Positions 61,392-64,000 of a DNA stretch of 64,000 nt are shown in pieces (position 1 is the stretch's first letter; every line of letters starts with the position of its first letter). The notes under the pieces are model-generated. The model saw nothing but the letters and a program-made list of their open reading frames with translations. It made no database searches and was not told where the DNA came from. This stretch comes from SVTX01 sp045632305. GTDB lineage: Bacteria > Bacillota > Clostridia > Oscillospirales > CAG-272. The stretch spans positions 1 to 64,000 of the forward strand of contig JAZQWL010000043.1 in assembly GCA_045632305.1 (NCBI GenBank), written 5' to 3'. A program made the translations under genes and the position numbers.

Positions 61392-62036
61392 ATGGAATTT
61401 TTAGAAAAGTTCAAGGGAACGAAATTTTATCAGTTTTTTGAGAACATTTTTGATATATTTTTCAATCCCGAAAAGGTAGCGCTTGAGAATATCGACACCT
61501 CGGGCGGAATTGTGACGCTGCGTATAATTATCATAGGCATAATGTTCGGCTTTTGCGCGGCGGCGATCGCTGTTCTTTATGAAAAGAGAGTCATCGGCGG
61601 CTTTGTCAAAAAGCTGCTTTACGAGGATTGTGTCGGCTCGGATAAGGCAAAGACGCTTCAGGAGCTTGGATTTGGGAAAAATCCTTCGATCCGTTCGAGC
61701 TTACGTAGCGGCAGCACCCTTAAGAGATGGGTGAAATGCGTCGAGGAAGACGAGTTCTGGGCATCGGTTGAAGAAAAAAGAGTTGAATTCGAGGCGGAAC
61801 ATCCGGGTGAAAGCTATGTTTATCCCGCATTCAAGCGTGATCCCGATACTATGAGATTTTATATTCCGAGTGAGCTTAAATACAAGGCGGACGTAAAGTT
61901 CAGCACAAAGGGAGCGAATATCGTTTCTGCTATTATGGTTATACTTATCAGTATCATCCTCTGCGCTGTTCTCTGCTCAGTCATCCCCGATATGCTCATG
62001 TTCGCGGATAATTTTATTACGATAATAAGGAGTTAA
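61392..62036 (+). CDS. Membrane protein of unknown function
   Basis: The 214-residue protein has two membrane segments (about 43-65 and 183-205) around a soluble, charged domain of about 115 residues. No family is recognised. An AAGGAAA site precedes the ATG. I see no promoter between it and the serS stem-loop, so it probably depends on read-through. The next gene begins 13 bases after its stop. Confidence 0.72.
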   Translation: MEFLEKFKGTKFYQFFENIFDIFFNPEKVALENIDTSGGIVTLRIIIIGIMFGFCAAAIAVLYEKRVIGGFVKKLLYEDCVGSDKAKTLQELGFGKNPSIRSSLRSGSTLKRWVKCVEEDEFWASVEEKRVEFEAEHPGESYVYPAFKRDPDTMRFYIPSELKYKADVKFSTKGANIVSAIMVILISIILCAVLCSVIPDMLMFADNFITIIRS

Positions 62037-62049
62037 CAATATAGATTAT

Positions 62050-62730
62050 ATGAAAAGACCTGTAATAGGAATTATGCCGTCTCACGACGGAGATTATATG
62101 AGACTTAAGAATACTTATCACGAGGCGATATGGACTTCGGGCGGTGTTCCGCTTACGTTGTCTTATACGACTGACAGTGAAAGACTTGCTCAATACATAG
62201 ATGCTTGCGACGGATTTTTGTTCTCGGGCGGACTTGATCTTGACCCCGCGCTTTACGGTGAGGAAGTAAAGTTTGACAACGTTGAGACAGACCCCGCAAG
62301 AGACGATTTTGAAAAAGCAATTTTCCCCATGGTTTACAAGACGGAAAAGCCCGTGCTTGGAATTTGCCGCGGACTTCAGGGAATTAACGTTTTCCTTGGC
62401 GGTTCGCTTTTCCAGCATATTGACGGACACAGTCAGAGACCGACGCCCGGAACCGAGCCCACACAGAGGGTTAAGGTTGTCGAGGGCTCAAAGCTCCACG
62501 AAATCACGGGTGAGAACGAGCTTACAGTCAACACCTTCCACCATCAGGCGATTAATCGAGTGGCCGTTTGCCTTGCGGTTGACGCGGTGGCGGAGGACGG
62601 CACTATCGAGGCGGTTCACCACAAGGAAAGAGACTTTTTCGTAGCGGTTCAGTGGCATCCTGAGATTTATTTTAAGAGCGATGCGGCGATGCAAAAGCTG
62701 TTTATGACTTTTATTGAAAAATGCAAATAA
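62050..62730 (+). CDS. Class I glutamine-amidotransferase-like hydrolase (peptidase C26, PuuD-like)
   Basis: The 226-residue protein shows the nucleophile elbow GICRG with Cys106, and WHPE with His203 and Glu205, completing a Cys-His-Glu triad. FSGGLDLDP matches the gamma-glutamyl-gamma-aminobutyrate hydrolase group. The true substrate is not known here, since no putrescine pathway genes are nearby. The nearest AAGGAG is 15 or more bases from the ATG, so start efficiency may be low. Confidence 0.9.
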   Translation: MKRPVIGIMPSHDGDYMRLKNTYHEAIWTSGGVPLTLSYTTDSERLAQYIDACDGFLFSGGLDLDPALYGEEVKFDNVETDPARDDFEKAIFPMVYKTEKPVLGICRGLQGINVFLGGSLFQHIDGHSQRPTPGTEPTQRVKVVEGSKLHEITGENELTVNTFHHQAINRVAVCLAVDAVAEDGTIEAVHHKERDFFVAVQWHPEIYFKSDAAMQKLFMTFIEKCK

Positions 62731-62734
62731 ATAA

Positions 62735-62766
62735 AGCGGTTTAGCAATGCTAAACCGCTCATTTTT
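62735..62766. terminator. Bidirectional terminator between the C26 hydrolase and the SleB-type gene
   Basis: AGCGGTTTAGCA pairs with TGCTAAACCGCT with no unpaired loop beyond the central bases. ATTTTTATTT follows on the plus strand and A/T sequence on the other side. Confidence 0.85.
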
Positions 62767-63670
62767 ATTTAAAAAAGTGATGATTCTGAATTGAGAACGC
62801 AAACGGACGCGTTTTTACGATCCAATTTGATGACGATGCGCTCGGATTCAAAAAGTACAGGATTTCGCTTGAGAGGGAATAGCCCTCATAGCACATCTTC
62901 GCGGCAATAATACTTTCCGCATCCGCGGTTTTGTAAATTCTGCCGTTTGACACGGGCGCGAATTGAACGCCGTATTTTTTATCGAAAATGACTCCGTAAA
63001 TCGTGTTTGGGTACTGATTTGAACGCATTCTGTTTAAAATTACGTTTCCAACGGCTATTTTTCCGCGCATCGGCTCACCCTCCGCCTCCGCAGATATGAT
63101 TTTTGCAAGCCAATAAATATCATTTTCATTATAAACCTGCTTAGCATCCTTGAGCAGACGGGTATCTCCCGAGCTTACAACGAAGGTCTGCTTTTTATCA
63201 TCGTATTTTATGTGAGAATTGAGCGCTTTGACGAGCGGCTTTATGGGAACGTACATTTCGTTGTTTCTCAAAAGAATTTTTTCCTGTGTGTAGAAATATC
63301 TGCCGTTCGCTTCTATGTAGAGCGTGCCTTCCTTGGCGGAAATTTTAAGATTTTCGCCCGAGATTGTAGCCGTTCTGCTTTTAGAATCGTATTTGTTGCT
63401 GAATTTTCCGAGCCATGCGGCAAAACGAAACATAGGAACGTATGTAACGCCGTCAATATTGAAGATCTCGCCGTGAAACAGAGATCTGCCGTTTATTTCC
63501 ACGTGTCCGTAATACGTTGCGTGAGCGTCTGCCGTTCGTTCGGCAGTGAGGGTTACGGGCGCGGCTTCCACTTCTTTTGCCGCGGTGCTGAGTGACAGGG
63601 TAGCGGCGCTCACGGATAAGGCGATCGAAGCCCCCAAAAGTCCTGAAATTATTCTTTTACATTTTATCAT
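62765..63670 (-). CDS. Secreted SleB-type cell-wall hydrolase with copper-amine-oxidase-like N-domain
   Basis: The 301-residue protein (ATG at 63670, AAGGAGG upstream) starts with a signal peptide (about 1-33). A copper-amine-oxidase-like stalk domain (about 60-175) contains YVPMFRFAAWLGK and MYVPIKPLVKAL. The C-terminal domain (about 185-301) matches the SleB/Hydrolase_2 family: IISAEAEGEPMRGKIAVGNVILNRM, with the catalytic glutamate and IYGVIF. SleB-type enzymes are lytic transglycosylase-like, best known in spore-cortex breakdown. This one could act in vegetative wall turnover or germination. Confidence 0.9.
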   Translation of the reverse strand: MIKCKRIISGLLGASIALSVSAATLSLSTAAKEVEAAPVTLTAERTADAHATYYGHVEINGRSLFHGEIFNIDGVTYVPMFRFAAWLGKFSNKYDSKSRTATISGENLKISAKEGTLYIEANGRYFYTQEKILLRNNEMYVPIKPLVKALNSHIKYDDKKQTFVVSSGDTRLLKDAKQVYNENDIYWLAKIISAEAEGEPMRGKIAVGNVILNRMRSNQYPNTIYGVIFDKKYGVQFAPVSNGRIYKTADAESIIAAKMCYEGYSLSSEILYFLNPSASSSNWIVKTRPFAFSIQNHHFFK

Positions 63671-63715
63671 ACAAATCCTCCTTTTTTGATTCAGTCGACT
63701 GGAATTTGTATAATA

Positions 63716-63744
63716 ATTGTAACACAGATATACTTCTTCTTCAA
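63716..63744 (-). promoter_or_regulatory. Promoter of the SleB-type gene
   Basis: TTGAAG (63739-63744) and TACAAT (63716-63721) on the minus strand are 17 bases apart, with an extended -10 (TGT). Confidence 0.78.
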
Positions 63745-63751
63745 GGAACAA

Positions 63752-64000
63752 TATATTCCACTTGTGGCATTTTTTGCTTTTATTTAAAGGATTTTACTGA
63801 TTTCATTTGAAAATATTATAAGAAAAAGCGGGAATAATAATATTGAGAATTCGTTTGTTTTCCTTTGTTTTATATATGATAAATTTGATCAAGAATTTTC
63901 TTTGCAGAACGCGCAGAAGCCGTATGCGAATGAGAAGATTTTCCATGCTTGAATTTGCATAAAATTAGTAAAAAGCGGACAATATCGCGCACGGAATTGC
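63752..64000. other. AT-rich end of the window, no supported gene
   Basis: A short basic open frame on the plus strand (about 63843-63962) has a poor start context and no clear ribosome-binding site, so it is not called. The rest shows no recognisable feature and may contain the 5' region of a gene beyond the edge. Confidence 0.55.

Noticed and set aside
63843..63962. Small basic open frame on the plus strand (39 codons from TTG)
   Set aside because: No ribosome-binding site or convincing promoter, and strong compositional bias near the window edge.

Overview
The window looks like chromosomal DNA of an uncultured, probably gut-dwelling clostridial Bacillota (Firmicutes; Oscillospirales or Christensenellales are plausible). 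This is inferred from gene content and order: rimP-nusA-ylxR-ylxQ-infB, yybS-gdpP-rplI-dnaB, tilS-hpt-ftsH, mnmG-rsmG-parA-parB, an HPr-like protein, a YtvI-type permease, a SleB-type hydrolase and many lipoproteins. Promoters are of the sigma-A type, usually with a 17-bp spacer. Four parS sites next to parAB, plus mnmG, rsmG, rplI, dnaB and serS, suggest the replication-origin side of the chromosome. I see no phage, insertion sequence, CRISPR array or rRNA.

Layout. 1-5.4 kb (minus): a split transketolase, a DUF512 radical-SAM protein, the GTPase Der and a small membrane protein, with a tandem hairpin repeat at the end. 5.5-11.6 kb (plus): alr, a HAD phosphatase, an rRNA m5C methyltransferase, a PlsC-like acyltransferase with a zinc ribbon, and a YfcC-type carrier, mostly translationally coupled. 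11.7-12.6 kb (minus): a lipoprotein preceded by a compact unit (promoter, 30-codon ORF, terminator) that looks undescribed. 12.6-18.5 kb (minus): the rimP-nusA-infB operon and a Nudix hydrolase. 18.6-28.1 kb (plus): yybS-gdpP-rplI-dnaB-tilS-hpt-ftsH. 28.1-33.4 kb (minus): a lipoprotein, a class I lysyl-tRNA synthetase fused to a Trbp111-like domain, a Crh-like HPr, S20 and two lipoprotein cyclophilins.

33.5-43.8 kb: a YtvI-like permease, then (minus) an oligopeptide ABC importer, oppABCDF plus a DUF3899 protein. OppD, OppF and OppC carry large insertions that ordinary Opp proteins lack, and OppA is also long. 43.8-45.1 kb: tRNA-Met and tRNA-Glu, followed by an array of copies of the tRNA-Glu 3' end plus terminator, and palindromic repeats with compensatory base changes. 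45.4-53.8 kb (minus): a five-gene gliding-type (GldA/GldF/GldG-like) ABC system with two GldG-like proteins and a 1093-residue DUF4340-type protein; its role is unknown. 54.1-62.7 kb (plus): S-adenosylhomocysteine hydrolase, mnmG, rsmG, the parS cluster, parA, parB, serS, a membrane protein and a class I glutamine-amidotransferase-like hydrolase. 62.8-63.7 kb (minus): a secreted SleB-type wall hydrolase.

The strongest candidates for undescribed biology are the expanded Opp importer, the gliding-type ABC system, the tRNA-derived repeat array with its possible small RNA, and the 30-codon unit. All functional statements rest on reading motifs by eye; no database search was possible.
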